The notes under the pieces: generated by a model
Databases searched by the model: none
What the model was told of the DNA's origin: nothing
What the model saw: only the letters and a program-made list of their open reading frames with translations
Part shown: positions 32,278-44,969 of the stretch, piece by piece
Position numbering within the stretch: position 1 is the first letter of the stretch
How the letters are laid out: each line of letters begins with the position of its first letter
DNA from: Corticium candelabrum
Taxonomy: Eukaryota > Porifera > Homoscleromorpha > Homosclerophorida > Plakinidae
DNA: 64,000 nt
Direction: 5' to 3'
Assembly (NCBI RefSeq): GCF_963422355.1
Contig: NC_085096.1
Coordinates: 6,596,717-6,660,716 of the forward strand
Made by a program: the position numbers and the translations under genes

Positions 32278-34934
32278 CAGCATACTGCCCTGATAGTTGT
32301 TCATACATACATGTACGTGTGAAGCAGTTGAAGTTAATAATTTTAACCAAAGAGAATGAGTGTGTATGAGTGTGTTGAACATGTCTACACATCAAGCATA
32401 TACACTTGTAGAAAAACAACACTTCATACCTCAAGTGCGATGCACTTTGTCCTATTCTCGCATGTCTTCTATTGTAATCTGGGGATGCAGTCATCTTCAC
32501 TCAACAAGTATGTGACAAGTGGCTCAGCCAGAAAAGGCATGCCTATTTCACAATGTGCAAAGCAATGTGCCAGTGTTGTACCAACTATTTTGAATAATCT
32601 GGTTCTGAAAGCTGTGATATTATGCACTGTCCATAACATTCTTGGGCGTCCTTCAAATAGACCTCTTTCAGGAGCAAACACAAGCTTGAAGAACTCTTGA
32701 AAGAACTCCTTTTTCAATCCTCCAGCATCAACTCCATCTTCACCGTCAAAACGAATTTGAAGTGGTCTGGGCATTTGTATCTGAGAGGCTTTATTTGTAA
32801 AATGCCACAGCCTGGGAGAATGTGTTTTCTCAGGATACTTCAAGGCATAGAGGGGGCCCTTGCAAAGTTCGTGTTCAGTGATGACGTAGGAGCTAGGCAG
32901 CATCATAACATGACACTATGTCATCATCTGAGTCAACTGTGATCTGTTGCATTGGATTGTGACCAGAAGTAGCTGACAGTGTCACTGAGCTGTTGATCTG
33001 TGAGGAAGTTGTTGTTGGTAAAAAGTTGCTTGATGGAATGATGCTTGTTAAACTGTCATGCTGGGAAATTGTAATGGGAAGAGTAACTGATTGAGAGGAG
33101 GTTCTTATGTCGGCAGATCTAGATATAGCAGACTCTATAAGCTGAGTAGATACAACTTGGAGTGCATCTTGGTTTTGATGTGCTGAATATGATTCTGTTT
33201 CTACCGAAGATGTTTCTGGAGAAGATCTGTAGATACAACAAATCTTTTTTCCAAAAACCATAATAACAATACAACACAGTGCTCTCTACACGCCATGCAA
33301 CTGCGCCATGCACTATGCCAAATAGTCTGCTTGTTTGTCCATCCGTTTGCCTGCCTGTCTGTCTATCTGTCTGTTTGTCCGTTTGTCTATCCTGTCCAAT
33401 AAAAACATTTCGAAATTTTTGCTATATACAGTAGTTAGTGGTGACTATATGAGTTCCAAATCTCTATAGGGCCACCATTGTCTATAGCTATCAAACTAAC
33501 ATACATTTAGATGGATGTGATTGATAATCAGAGTTGTATAGATGGATATATATAGCTTTGTCAAAAAAATATTGGTGAAAATGATGGTAGAATATGCTCA
33601 ATTGAGTGTGTAAGCAGGTTAGTCTTTATTAAATACCTCATTTGAAAATTGCTCTGTTGTCTTGTTTGACTACTCCTGCATGCCATGGTATGCTGTCTCA
33701 TATAAGCCGAGGGAACTTGCTCACCACATCGACAGCATCTCACAGTTGGATGGGCTTCTTCCAAAGCCTAACAGTAGAAGAAGCTACGATACAGACTTAA
33801 TTAATCAGTTTTTAAGTGATTCTTTATTGAAATACAAGATTGTGTTACCTCTTGGACTTGTCTCTCACTTACTGACCTTCTTGAGAGGTCACGTTGAGTT
33901 GGCCGTACGTATATATTAGTGGTAGCTCTTGTAGTGTTGTTCAAATACTGAGCGGTTACCGGCACTGCGGATTCTGTGAACCTTGACAACAGCCTGCTTC
34001 CAGGAGATGCCCGTAGTAGCTCAGCCACCGCAGCTCAAGAGTTCAGGAAGTTTGTTGTTAGTTGCTCGTGTACGTCTTCTGCTGTGCCGTTCAATCGTAG
34101 TTGAATTCGCGCAGTCCCAAGCCGCTTTCAGAGAGAGCTTGCATTTGGGCGTGGTTTGGGGCAGTACATGCGGAAAAACTTGACAAGATACAGAATGTTC
34201 GTTGAATTGTGGGAATTCTCGAGCGAGGGTACGTGTACGGCGCCGACGATGTTCGTCGGGAAGAAGACGTCTGCCTTCGAGATGGTTCCTCTTGGGTGTC
34301 TTGTCGTGGACTTGTGCGACGGAAGAGAGCCGATATCTCTTCTCTGATGCCGGTAGGCTGTGACCGCAGCTGGCTAGCGTCAGAGTCGCTCTCACTCGTA
34401 CGAACACGTGTTATAGAAGGAGGGACATGGATCGACACACATGTTCGTCTTCTGCCCTCTGTATCACCAGACGCTGCTCATTCAAATACCGTTGTAGTAT
34501 TTGTACATAAATTTGTACACATGAACAACTCACTTCTGTTGCCCAGAAGCCGTTGCACTTGCTGCTGTAGGTTTTGCAGTGCGCTCATAACAACACGAAT
34601 ACTATCATCACGGTCGTCGCTCGGTCGGTCTTGTTGCTGACTCATAATTCAGTGTAGACTAGGCATCGTCTAGGTTTCACGCCCTTTTACCGCAAGACTT
34701 CCGCCTTACAGATATCAATTACGTGAATACACTGGAAGTGTTGGTTAGCTAGTAGTGCTCGGTAGATCACGGAGCAGAATTACACAGACATGTCAACTAT
34801 TGAAACTTAGATACGTGAGACAAAGAAACGAACAGTTACGTGTACACAGCCTTGCTAGTATTAATTAATTAAAATAGTTACGCTACCAGGTTTGTTCCCT
34901 TATAGAACCCTGATTGACTCAAGCTATGCCTGTA

Positions 34935-34937
<3 letters not shown>

Positions 34938-34988
<51 letters not shown>
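34938..34988. repeat. (TA)n microsatellite
   Basis: About 25 TA units between the divergent HECT and Ulp1-type genes. Confidence 0.95.
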
Positions 34989-34989
<1 letters not shown>

Positions 34990-35350
34990 CCGTGCAGTGC
35001 GCATGCAGTTATACTAAAATTAGTTTGGTCAAAGACAAGTGCTTTACTCTGGGATTACCAGTCTATATAGACTGCACAAAAACTCTGCCAACCTGAAAAT
35101 TAGCAGGCAGACTTCCTGTAAACTGTAAACGCCCATAGGAAATCTCAGTATGTAGATAGGCGTGAGACGAACTCGAAGTGATGGGTACGCGCGAGAAGGG
35201 GTCAAATGCGTGAGAGTTGAAATATCTGGGCCATTTATTGCTAGTAGTTACCAAAGTTGTAGGCGCGTTGCCGTTGTATTGTATTAAACAATCACAAGCG
35301 GTATATGTACCCACTCTACGAGGATGATGATGAATTACTGAATTAGGATT

Positions 35351-35590
35351 CTATGACAGGTGAGACGCAACAAACTCAGTTGCCGCGATGAACAAGTCTA
35401 CGCCAAAATCATTGCTGTCGGCTAGAGGATTTACTGTTCGTTTCAGTGCTACGTAATCTGCTTCGCTGAGAGGAACTTCTACGCCATCTGATAAGTGAAC
35501 TCCGCTTGCGGTAAATTCATCATCAATGTCGCCGGTTGCTGGGCATTCCAATCCACACCATACTCGTCAGGGTCAACAGGTAACGGATCG
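35351..35590 (-). CDS. Small hypothetical protein fragment (GVDW..GVDLF)
   Basis: On the minus strand DPDEYGVDW (about 35575) is followed, after a one-base frame change near 35550, by a 66-residue frame with VEVPLSEADYVALKRTVNPLADSNDFGVDLFIAATEFV. The pattern DP.E.GVDW..VNPL..S..GVDLF looks conserved, and I associate it with small accessory proteins near invertebrate transposon or integrase genes, but I cannot name a family. It is separate from the HECT gene upstream start (34645) and lies in the divergent intergenic region. Confidence 0.4.
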
Positions 35591-36181
35591 GCAGCCGTAC
35601 GCATAGAACCTTGCATTCTGAGCATTCCAGTTATCCATAACTATAGCCACAAAGGACGTAAACTGTTATAGTATGCACGTTATATAATATAACCATACGC
35701 AATTTATTTTGACTTTTACTGTAATTTTTGTTGACAGAATGGTGCAGATGGCTTGATCTTATATGTTGATTCTGCAGGAGGCCTTTAATTTTGCAGCTCA
35801 GGAATAGCAACAAGAATTTTCACCCATACTGTTTACATAGGTGGAGATAAATTCAGCTATAGTTGTTTGAGTACAATGGATAACACATGTCAATGTATGT
35901 TCTAATAGAATGTCAATAAATACGGAGGTTGACTGGCTGAGTTTATTGTAGTGCTTATTGACTAGTGTGTATTCAGCTAATTTTTGTAGATCTCTAATTT
36001 ACTTAAGTCTCTATCTTTGTAACTAGAGTGTGCACTCGCGGTTTCTTTTTGCGTCAGAATTTGAAATCTAGCAGTGTGCGCTTGCGGCGTAGTGCAAAAT
36101 CACGAGGCATGAGGGCGTGGCAAAAGCATTTTGGCGGGCTTCCGTGGAGGTGTCAAAACAACCTGCTTGTCTCCGTGTAAC

Positions 36182-37316
36182 ATGGAACACCACGGTACCT
36201 TAAATAGCCGAGATCTCCAGCAGTTGAATGACGATAATTGGCTAAATGATAGTGTAAGTCTGACGCCAATGTGTACAAATTCTCAAATGTACAAAAATAC
36301 TAAAATTGAAACGGTGTAGGTCATTGAAGCTTACCTGTGTTTCTTGAAGAGCCACTCTGGAAAAGATTTACAAAAAGTAGTTTAGCTTTATCTAGATTTT
36401 TCTATTTCTGACATGTGCTGGATCGTTTGCCTGGTGCAGAATCGAAATCTGAAGAACTTCGAGGTCTTGAGCACTCACTTCTTTACCACAATTAGAAATA
36501 AAGGCATCAAGTCTGTTGAAAGCTGGTACAAAAAGGTGAAGAAAGCTGCAATTGAAATACATGAATGCATTTTTACCTGCAAATCTTCAAAATGTAGGCA
36601 GATATTTTTGATGTCGAGTTGCTAATAGTACCTATCAATGAAGGCAACATCCACTGGACACTTCTGGTGTGGCCCACTCACCCGCTTAAACCATTATTTA
36701 TACCCTAAATCAACTTTTGTATACAGGTAGTAAATAATAGAGAAAAGACTATGACTTATTATGATTCAATTAGAGGATTGTATGATGCTACAGACAGTTT
36801 CAGTCAGATGAAGTAAGTAAACACATTCACAACATAATCACTAACTGTTACATCATAATTGTTATCTTAATTTTGAACAATTGCAGGCAGTATTTGTCAC
36901 GACAAAGTATGTTGAGACGTACAATACAGATTGACTGGACAGAGTGGAAGACTATCAACGCCAGTGTAAGATCTATTATATTCACTACTATATAAACCTG
37001 AACATTTAAAGAGTGCATGTTCGAATAGGTCACATGCAGCTAGCCATATAAGGCAATTAATGACTTATTACCCTCAACTAATGCTCACTTCTAATCAAAT
37101 CGTAATGAAAAACCTCTTACAGTTACTCAATCTCAACACAAAGATAATATCTGCCCACTATCATTGGCTCTTACTAGCTGCAAATATAGGTATACATTGT
37201 ATATAACAGGTCAACTTTTAACTTAATAGTGGGCTTGAAACTGTTAGACAAGTTCTGGCCAACAAAGAGTCCTCCTTTGAGATGCAATGTCGTGAATGCA
37301 GTTAGTGTATTGTGAA

Positions 37317-37385
<69 letters not shown>

Positions 37386-38212
37386 ATATATGTGTGTTCA
37401 TCATTAAATCCAATAAACAGTTCAAAGACCACGGTGTGCAAACAACTGACATTAGTTAGTGTTGTTATGTAGCATGATTACCATTGTAATCTATAAATAA
37501 ATGCAATACACAAAGACATTATTCTGTTATTCATACTTTCTTTATGACTTTCTTTATGACTTACGCTAATACAGGAAATACCTCAACAGCAGAACGGTAA
37601 TGACTGTGGGGTGTTTCTTCTCCAGGTATTACAAGCTACTTGGTCTGACTTGTTCTAAACTAGTCACAATTTAATTTTATCTGTTCAGTATGCCTATTGC
37701 GTGGTTCACAGAAGAGACATGGACTTCAGTCAGGTACATGATTGTTAATTTATATATCCATTAATTAATTAATTAACATTCAACAGCTTACTACTGATAC
37801 TAAGAAACTCAAACATTCTATTTATAGAACCACTTAGAAAACCTGAATGATATATCTAGAACAGTTTGTACAGTTAGTAAGTACTCGTACTTTATTGGCT
37901 TTGTTACTACAGGCTGACATTCCCCAGATTCGTTGTCGGATTCAGTCAGAACTAACAGACGTGTGCAAGTCAAAGACAGCAGCTGACTCCAATGAATCCA
38001 TATCAACACATGTAGAAATAACCAACAGCACTGACTTGGCACCCATAACTGAGTCCAAAAACAATGAATGTCAACCCACAATCAAACAATCGCTCATTCC
38101 AACCTGCCAGTCAAGTCTAAGCACAGATTCAGATTCGGATTTTGAAAACAACACTGTGGAAAGAGTCTCCTCCGGCAATAGAAATTGCTATTCTGTCCTA
38201 AACGGAAAATGA
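36182..38212 (+). CDS. Ulp1-type (C48) cysteine protease, multi-exon
   Basis: Starts MEHHGTLNSRDLQQLNDDNWLNDS (36182-36253, donor GTAAGT). Further exons: 36440-36535 (FEVLSTHFFTTI, WYKK), 36598-36666 (VPINEGNIHWTLL), 36727-36812 (MTYYDSIRG), 36887-36965, 37575-37625 (QQNGNDCGVFLLQ), 37689-37733, 37828-about 37872, 37913-38212. Each has GT..AG borders and the frames join. The catalytic triad is visible: His in NIHW, Asp in YYDS, Cys in NDCG, with the oxyanion Gln before it (PQQQNGND). This is the fold of SUMO/ubiquitin-like deconjugating proteases. One short block (the usual NFYL segment after LND) is missing between exons 1 and 2, so a small exon may be overlooked. The last exon is a Ser/Asn-rich tail, ending just before the Mutator-like transposase. 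No inhibitory break was seen in the protease itself. Confidence 0.8.
37319..37384. repeat. (TG)n microsatellite in an intron of the Ulp1-type gene
   Basis: About 32 uninterrupted GT units between exons at 36965 and 37575. Confidence 0.95.
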
Positions 38213-40556
38213 TTGCCCAGAACAATTGAGAGCTGTTGTACCACAATCCAATAAATACACATATGTAATAGATGAATTCAAAGTATCTGAGCAACACTGT
38301 CTTGATAGTACCCAGTTTTCTGCCACTCTACGAATTAATTTAGCAACTAAAGGCGATGCAGAGCAATGGCTAAAACAATTCATGTGTCACAGCAAGTGCA
38401 CATACAGAACAACAAGAACAAAGAAGATTGCTTTCAAACGCCTTGTGGCAAAATTCCACATGCATTGTCAGCATCACAGAAAATCATTAAGTCACAAGCA
38501 AAAACAGGCACATCTTCGAGTTGAGAGAAAAGGACAGAGAAGATCTCTCATTGCAGGAATGAGAAGCAAAAAAACAGAATGTCCTTCAAAGTTGACTTTA
38601 ACCATCATGAAACATACCAAGAAGCAAGTTTGTACAGCAGATAAAAACCTCCTGTCACACATGACAATCTTGAAGTTGAATTTTATTCACAACCATCCTG
38701 AACACTCAGCGCATGCGTTGAGTTTTCGATCTGTAGATGATGCCACAAAGCAGGAAATTTTCACTCTTTTCTCTAGGGGCATAGTGCAGCATCAGCTCGG
38801 CACGCCCATGAAACCAACCTGATGATTTCCTGTGCTGAAAACGAGCAAGATGTTCAACGTGTACTAGCAGACAGGGCCATAAATCCATCAGTCCAGGACT
38901 ACAGCAGATTGCATGAGCAATGGAGAAAGAAGGAAATGGGTGAAGAGAATGGGCCAGACATGTTTTTTCAGCTTGAAACTGAAATTGATGTCTACAATGA
39001 AAACAACCAACAACAAGGTGGAACAGCCAAACTTCAGGTCTATGAAAATCCATGCTTGAACAAAGCAAAAAGTGGCACACCTTCTAACAGTGATGACGAA
39101 ATCTCACCACCACCAAGAAAAAAAGAAGTTGTGTAAAAGAAAGCAGAAACATCAGCCAATGGTTCTAGCAATCTGAACACCACTTATGTCCAGAGCCCAC
39201 AACAACATCAAACAAGCCAGAGAAATGGTGTTTATTGATGCAACTTCCTCACTAGATCGCTATAATTCATCTGTATTCATTATGTCAACTAGCACACCTA
39301 CTTCTGGTATCCCTCTAGGTGTGATTGTCACTTCAGATGAGCAGGCGACAACCATACATCGTGGACTGGAGTTGTTAGGAGAAGTTTTGCCTGAGGAGAC
39401 ATTCAATGGCAAAGGAGTGAAACATGGTCCCACTATTGTTATGACCGATGACAGCCATACAGAGCGAGAAGCTCTTCACAATTTCTGGCCAACAGCAAAT
39501 CTCCTTCTATGCACATTTCATTTTCTTCAACGCAGGTGGACCTGGCTATATGATAGTAAAAACCACATTTTAAAAAATGATCGTACCATCCTTATTGAAA
39601 AAGCCAAGAAATTAGTTTATACTAATACAGAAACTGAGCTACAGAAACACTACAACAGTTTCCTTCAAAGCCCTGAAGTAAAGAAATATCCTAAGTTTTA
39701 TAGTCACATGCAGTCACTGTGGGCTAGACGAAGAGAATGGGCACACTGCTATCGTAGAACGATTCTTATTAGAGGAAATCATACTAACAACTATGCAGAA
39801 GCTGGAATGAGGATCCTGAAAGAGCTCATTTTCAGTCGAGTGAAAGCATACAACTTGGTACAGATATTCTATTTCATAACTGAAATAATGGAACGGTATT
39901 ACCAGAGTAAACTGCTCAGTGTAGCCCACAGTCGAGTTGACCGCTATATTTCACTTCGCTATCAAGGCGTAAATGCTAAAGCATATGCTAAAGTAACCAT
40001 AAAGCAGATCGCAAAAGAAAGTTTTTCGGTGCCAAGCAAGACTGAAAGGGGAGTTGCTTATTACACTGACATGAAAATAGGAGTTTGCACGTGCCCAAGA
40101 GGTCAAGATGGGTCACCGTGTAGTCACCAAGCAGCAGTTGTGTTGCACTTTGGGTGCACAACAGTAAACTGCATTCCTGCTCTCAACCCTGAAGACAAAT
40201 GGAAGTTGGCATACATTGCATATGGCAAGGAATGTGTACAAGATTTGTCCTTCTATACGCTAATCAGTAAGCCAGTTGACACAACAAAGAAATCATGCGA
40301 GCCACAACCATCACCAACACAGCAGCAGGAGAAGCAGCAGCAGCACGACATTTCAACTGGCTGGTATGCGCAATCAGAATATCTACAGCCACAATGGTGT
40401 GCAGATGATGACACAAAGCAGTGCAACAAAGAGCATGATTCTGATACCACTGTCTCTCTAAAACAAGAAACACAGCAACAAGACCAACTCTGTCAGGTAG
40501 TTGACTTAATATCTGAAGATATTAAGTTAATTACAAAAAATTGCATAACTAGATAA
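38213..40556 (+). pseudogene. Mutator-like (MULE) transposase with SWIM finger
   Basis: Frames in sequence: N-terminal block with LRINLATKGDAEQWLKQF and STYR-like CTYRTTRTKKI plus HNHPEHS (38226-38822), a linker (38822-39136), and the catalytic part (39186-40556) with MVFIDATSSLDRYNSS (first D), IVMTDDSHTEREAL (second D), LCTFHFLQRRWTWLY, NNYAEAGMR (candidate E) and a SWIM zinc finger CTCPRGQDGSPCSH. A Gln-rich tail follows. This is the MULE arrangement: FLYWCH-like/N-terminal DNA binding, DDE core with CxxH after the second D, then SWIM. The pieces are separated by shifts near 38200, 38780 and 39140. In shifted frame the N-terminal block joins the end of the protease gene directly, so protease and transposase may have been one protein. 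Confidence 0.8.
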
Positions 40557-40604
40557 ATGGGCAGATACTTACATAGCAGTGGAGAAGAAATAATTATACA
40601 TGTT

Positions 40605-42541
40605 TTACTGAAGGTTTGCTGAAAGGAAGACAAGCATGCTTACAGTCTCAGGGAGAAGACGAGAGCGTCTCGCACTAGCAATATGGCCTGCTGTACTGAA
40701 AGCACGCTCTGAGGGAACAGAGGTAGCTGGAAGGCAGAGGTATTTCTTTGCTAGACGAGAGACTTTGAGAAATCCAGTGCTGTTGCGACTCCACCAGGTC
40801 AATGGATTGTCTGATGTTGCATCTTCTCCAATATACTTGGAGACTTCAATGTGAGCCTTTTCTTTCGCAGAGATGTCCTCATGACCATCAGAATCTGGCT
40901 GCACAACATCCTTAAGGAATTCAAGTAGCACATGCTCTCCACGGGGTCGTTTGACTGCTGGTTTAGCTTCCTCTGCCTCAGTAGACTGTGTAGAGGTGGT
41001 CTCAGAGTTGATAAGTTCCTCTACATCCTCCTCAATAAGTGATACTATGTGCTGTCTCTCCTCTGACTTCAAGAAAGGAAGAGCCTTGAATCTTGGATCC
41101 AGGGATGCTGCCTTCGTCAGCAGGTCCAATGCACTACCAACATAACGATCCTGCAGATCTGAACAAATTGATTCTTTAATCATGCACACTAGGCGTGAAT
41201 CTGCTGTGGCTGGCTTGAGGTGCACGTTAAGCAACTTGTGCAGAAGTGGCCGAATGATCGAGATGGTCACCCACTTTTCACCCCCAATAGCCTCAGTCAC
41301 ATCAACTAGTGGCTTCATCGCATCCTTGTAGCACTCCATGACACTGAATTCAGTGTCAGACGGCATCAGATCTCCCTTACGTAGCTCAAAGAGGGCGGCA
41401 CAAAGGGGTTGCTGTTGCTCAAGCACACGCTCCACCATGTAGTAAGCTGAGTTCCATCGTGTTACGACATCCTGAATGAGGCTATGCTTCACATGATGGA
41501 GATCATCTTGCTTCTTCTTGAGCAGGTGGCTTGATTTAGCTGAATGATTGAAGTGACTGACCAAACGTCTACACCTTGCGAGTGCTTTTGCAACCTGTGG
41601 TAGCTTCATGGCCTTCTCCACTCCAAGTTGCAGTGTGTGACTGAAGCAGGATACATGAGGCCACTGGAGTAGGTCCACTGCAGCAAGGATGTTGCTCCCA
41701 TTGTCGGTTGTGATCCCAGCAATCCCACTCTCTGTCAATCCCCAGTCGCCAATGATCTCCTGCAATTCGTCGTTGATGTTCTCAGCATTGTGGGACTCTG
41801 GGAATTCCCGTGTTCCTAGGAGATGGCTCTGGAGTTGGAATGTATCGTCTATGTAGTGGATAGTGAGGCTTGTGTATGCATGTTTTGCTCGGGACGTCCA
41901 AATATCTGTTGTCAATCCGAAGTCTTTTACACCCTCGATCTTCTGCTGGATCCGTGCCTTTTCCTGCTCGTACAGTGCAGGTATGTACTTGGTAGCAAGC
42001 AACTTTCTGTCAGGCGGGGTGTAGCGTGGTTCAAGCACTTGCAGCAAATGCCGAAACCCACGATCGTTGACAGTGGAGTACGGTCGCATGTCTTTGGCGA
42101 CAAAACGACACACGGCTTTTGTTATCTGTGCCCACCGAGGACTTGACCGATCTAGAGGTTGGCCGCGCGTAAACCCCTCGGCGATCGACAACTGCCCAGA
42201 CTCCAGCACTTGCTTACTTCCACACTGTGGCATCAACTTTCGCTTAGCCTCCTCCTCCTGAAGGAGTGCGCTGTGTTCTCGGCGATGTGTGTCCAGAGGT
42301 GCGAACGCATATTCGTCGTGTTGCCACTGTACTTTATCCGCTTTGGGCAGAGCTTATAGTGCACAAACTGCCGTTTCTTTCTGTCTGACTCAAGAATCTT
42401 CCCATTGCGTGCTGGGAATCCAAAATGACTCCATACAGCACTAGTGGCACCTTCAAGAGGTAACAACTCGACATCGCTTTCTGCCATCTTGCAAACCGAA
42501 CACGTGGCCACTACTTGCGCATGCGCAGTACAGAAATGCAT
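40605..42541 (-). pseudogene. hAT transposase, ZBED type, nearly intact
   Basis: The frame 42236-40605 (543 residues) has DIWTSRAKHAYTSLTIHYI (first D), ITTDNGSNILAAV (second D), FSHTLQLGVEKAM, DVVTRWNSAYYMVERVLEQ, and the C-terminal dimerisation region LPATSVPSERAFSTAG. The preceding frame (42541-42233) carries the BED finger AVWSHFGF..YKLCPKRIKYSGNTTNMRSHLWTH. The two frames overlap by one shift near 42235. The first zinc ligand of the BED finger seems to be Tyr rather than Cys (HYKLC), so binding could be impaired. ZBED-type hATs belong to the Ac-like branch. Only 48 bp separate its stop from the MULE frame end, so the 3' end of the element has been lost. Confidence 0.85.
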
Positions 42542-42645
42542 TGATGCAGAATCGCGCGATTCTGATACTGGAAATATCGCGATTCCGATACTGGAATTTT
42601 ATCGCGATTATGCTTAAAACGATATTATCGCTCAGCCCTACATTA
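42542..42645 (-). repeat. Right terminal region of the ZBED-type hAT
   Basis: Two copies of GATTCYGATACTGGAA at a period of about 24 bp, each ending in TATCGC, then AAAACGATATTATCGCTCAGCCCTA. Read inward this is TAGGGCTGAGCGATAATATCG, an end typical of ZBED-type hATs. No counterpart is visible at the left (about 40560). Confidence 0.6.
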
Positions 42646-44192
42646 TACCATGCCAACATCATTGTGGCTAGGTGTAGCATATCTTCTGCAACAGGAGAGC
42701 TAGAATTTTGTGGTTTTCTATATGCACTTAGCTAACTTAGAGAATTCAGATGGTTGTACCTGTCATGTGGTATAATTAATCAAAGGGAAATTATGACTCT
42801 TTGTTCTTATACGCCTGGGTATAAGTCATGAGGGAGATGACCAGTTAGACACTCTGAGCTTAGAGGCCAGTGTGATGCCATTTATTATGCCTGAATGTTT
42901 CCTAACATTGGTATGTTGATAGAAAGTCGTGGTTTCTAGTGGGTGTGTGAATCCATACAGTGGTTGTGCACTGTTGACTAATTTGTTGACTTACCTGCTT
43001 AATTGTTGGGAACCAAGAATCTGCCTCTAAATTATTGATTCTTGTCCAACTGTACTGTTCCTGTTCTACCGCAGATACTATATAGGCTAATTGATTGTTT
43101 ATGTGCAGTTCTGTACTTCCTTTTATATAGTCATGTGTCTTGATCTGGTAACTTCTGACTGTCTCTTCCACTTACATGCATTTACCTGATGCATCCACTA
43201 GGGTTACAATGATATGCCTCTGTGAAGGACTTCGTGGATGGAGGGATGAAGTTTGAATGCCGATGCCTGTGGGCATTAAGCAGGTAGCTAGGTTACAAGG
43301 AGAACAATATTAGCCTTCTGGCTCAAGACTGTTACTGTCATTGATCTTTGGAACACCAGTGCTTGCATTTTGCTGCTCCATGTCATCAGTTGCTGGAGTC
43401 AGACCCTTGGTGTTGGGACATGTTTCAATCCAGTTATGTACATACTTGTTGGGAGCGTCTGGCAAAGTCAGAATGGTGTTTGTGTATATGCTATCTTTCT
43501 ATATTATAACCAGCAAGCTGCAGGATGCACAAACATTTAGCGGCACAGACAGGAACAGACAGACTGACAATAGTCACATGTACTGAATCTTGCATCCCTC
43601 ACAGGACGCCAGTGCTCTAACTAATCAAGTGTCAAGATTTAAAAGTGGCAATAGTGCTCAGTTACTTGCATGTTCCATGACTACAACAAAGGTCTACTCT
43701 TAGGTTACATCTTGCTTTATTAACTCTCCTCTAGTACCTAGCGCTGTAGGTTTATCAAACCTTTTTTGATGTACTAAACAAAGACATTGAAGAAGAGACA
43801 GCACGTTTACCTTACTTTTGTAAATTCTTCAGGGATGGGATGTCGGCCATTGTGCTGCTTTCTTACGTGGCGGGCCCAGGACTGCTGGCCCTTGCAGACA
43901 AACCTGCATTTGATGCAGGTGCATCTCCTTTCCGATCTCAATCTTCTCTGACGGCGCAACACTCTTACTGCGTACGCTTCAGGCTTATTCTATGTGAAAT
44001 TTGGTTTAGTAAATTTCAATTTTACTCACTTCAACTGCATGTACCATGAGATTTCTATAAATCTTCATCATAAAGGCGTCCTGCAACACAAACAATGGAT
44101 CTCTTGATTGACATTGCAATACCCCAGTACACATACAAGTTTTGAAAAGGGAACTCTTTTTGGCGGTGGTTAATGATTTGATTGATGTGATT
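42646..44192. other. No gene recognised
   Basis: Weak frames only, one with VLLSYVAGPGLLALADKPAF (43840-44049), which I do not recognise. This stretch would contain one inversion breakpoint under the rearrangement proposed for 44.2-61.4 kb. Confidence 0.45.
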
Positions 44193-44286
44193 GGATAGAG
44201 AGTCGGCGGTTTGTTTGAGTGGCGAATGTCTCCAGCCGGTCTTTCTCCTCCACGGGGGGAGATGACTGGCTGGACACTCGAGCCTA
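44193..44286. repeat. Terminal inverted repeat, left copy (TAGGCTCGAGTG)
   Basis: A 94-bp block almost identical to 58571-58663. It ends CACTCGAGCCTA and is directly followed by CGGCTATAC, the complement of the 9-bp duplication GTATAGCCG. Inside is a strong hairpin AGCCGGTC..GACTGGCT with an inner CTCC/GGAG stem. Confidence 0.85.
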
Positions 44287-44660
44287 CGGCTATACATATT
44301 TACGAAGGCTTCCGCCACATCCTCTGCGGTAACTTTCTTTAGCGCGACGGCCACGGGGTATCTCGTAGCGTAGTCAACCAATGTAAGGATGTATCGGCAT
44401 CCGCTGTCACTAGGAGGGTAGATAGGTCCAACCAAGTCAACGGCTACCCTCTTGAACAGAGTGTCTATCACAGGCATTCTTTGAAGAGGCACCCGGGGTA
44501 CTGTGCCTTTAGGTACGGTCTTTTGGCATACATCGCATGACCTGCAAAACCTGGTCACGTCGCTTGGGATCCCAGGCCACCAGAAGTCGTTGAGGATCCT
44601 GTCTCTCGTCTTTCTTATACCGAGGTGTCCACTCATCACCGACTCGTGTGCGATCTTCAT
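44287..44660 (-). pseudogene. Gmr1-like integrase, N-terminal part
   Basis: The H2C2 zinc module is complete (H in HESV, H in SGHLG, CRSC and VCQK), followed by NDFWWPGIPSDV and the start of the core with the first catalytic D in RVAVDLVGPIYPP and DYATRYPVAV. The coding ends at 44287 where the TIR begins. The remaining core, including the second D and the E, is at 58664 onward. Confidence 0.9.
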
Positions 44661-44969
44661 AATCTGCTTGCGGGGAGTGTCTTCGGAACGATCACTTGGC
44701 GTATCTGCTCTCCCATATTTACTTTGGGGTGCTTATACAGTCGATACCACACGCCGTTTTTGGGTTCAAACGTCACTTCTTGGTATCCTTTCCTCTGTGT
44801 TCTGGTTTCGTCCCGGTACTTGTGTAGCGACGTATCTTCTGATTGTAAACGCGACGTTTGTGCTCTGTCAATATCCATCCATTTTTCCTCCGAATGCTAG
44901 TCACTAACGGGTTGCTCCGGTCGGTCCTTTTCAAAGCCGCCTTGGTTGACGCACCAGCCTTCCACTGAT

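Noticed and set aside
43840..44049. Possible membrane-protein exon (VLLSYVAGPGLLALA)
   Set aside because: Short, no splice context or family recognised.
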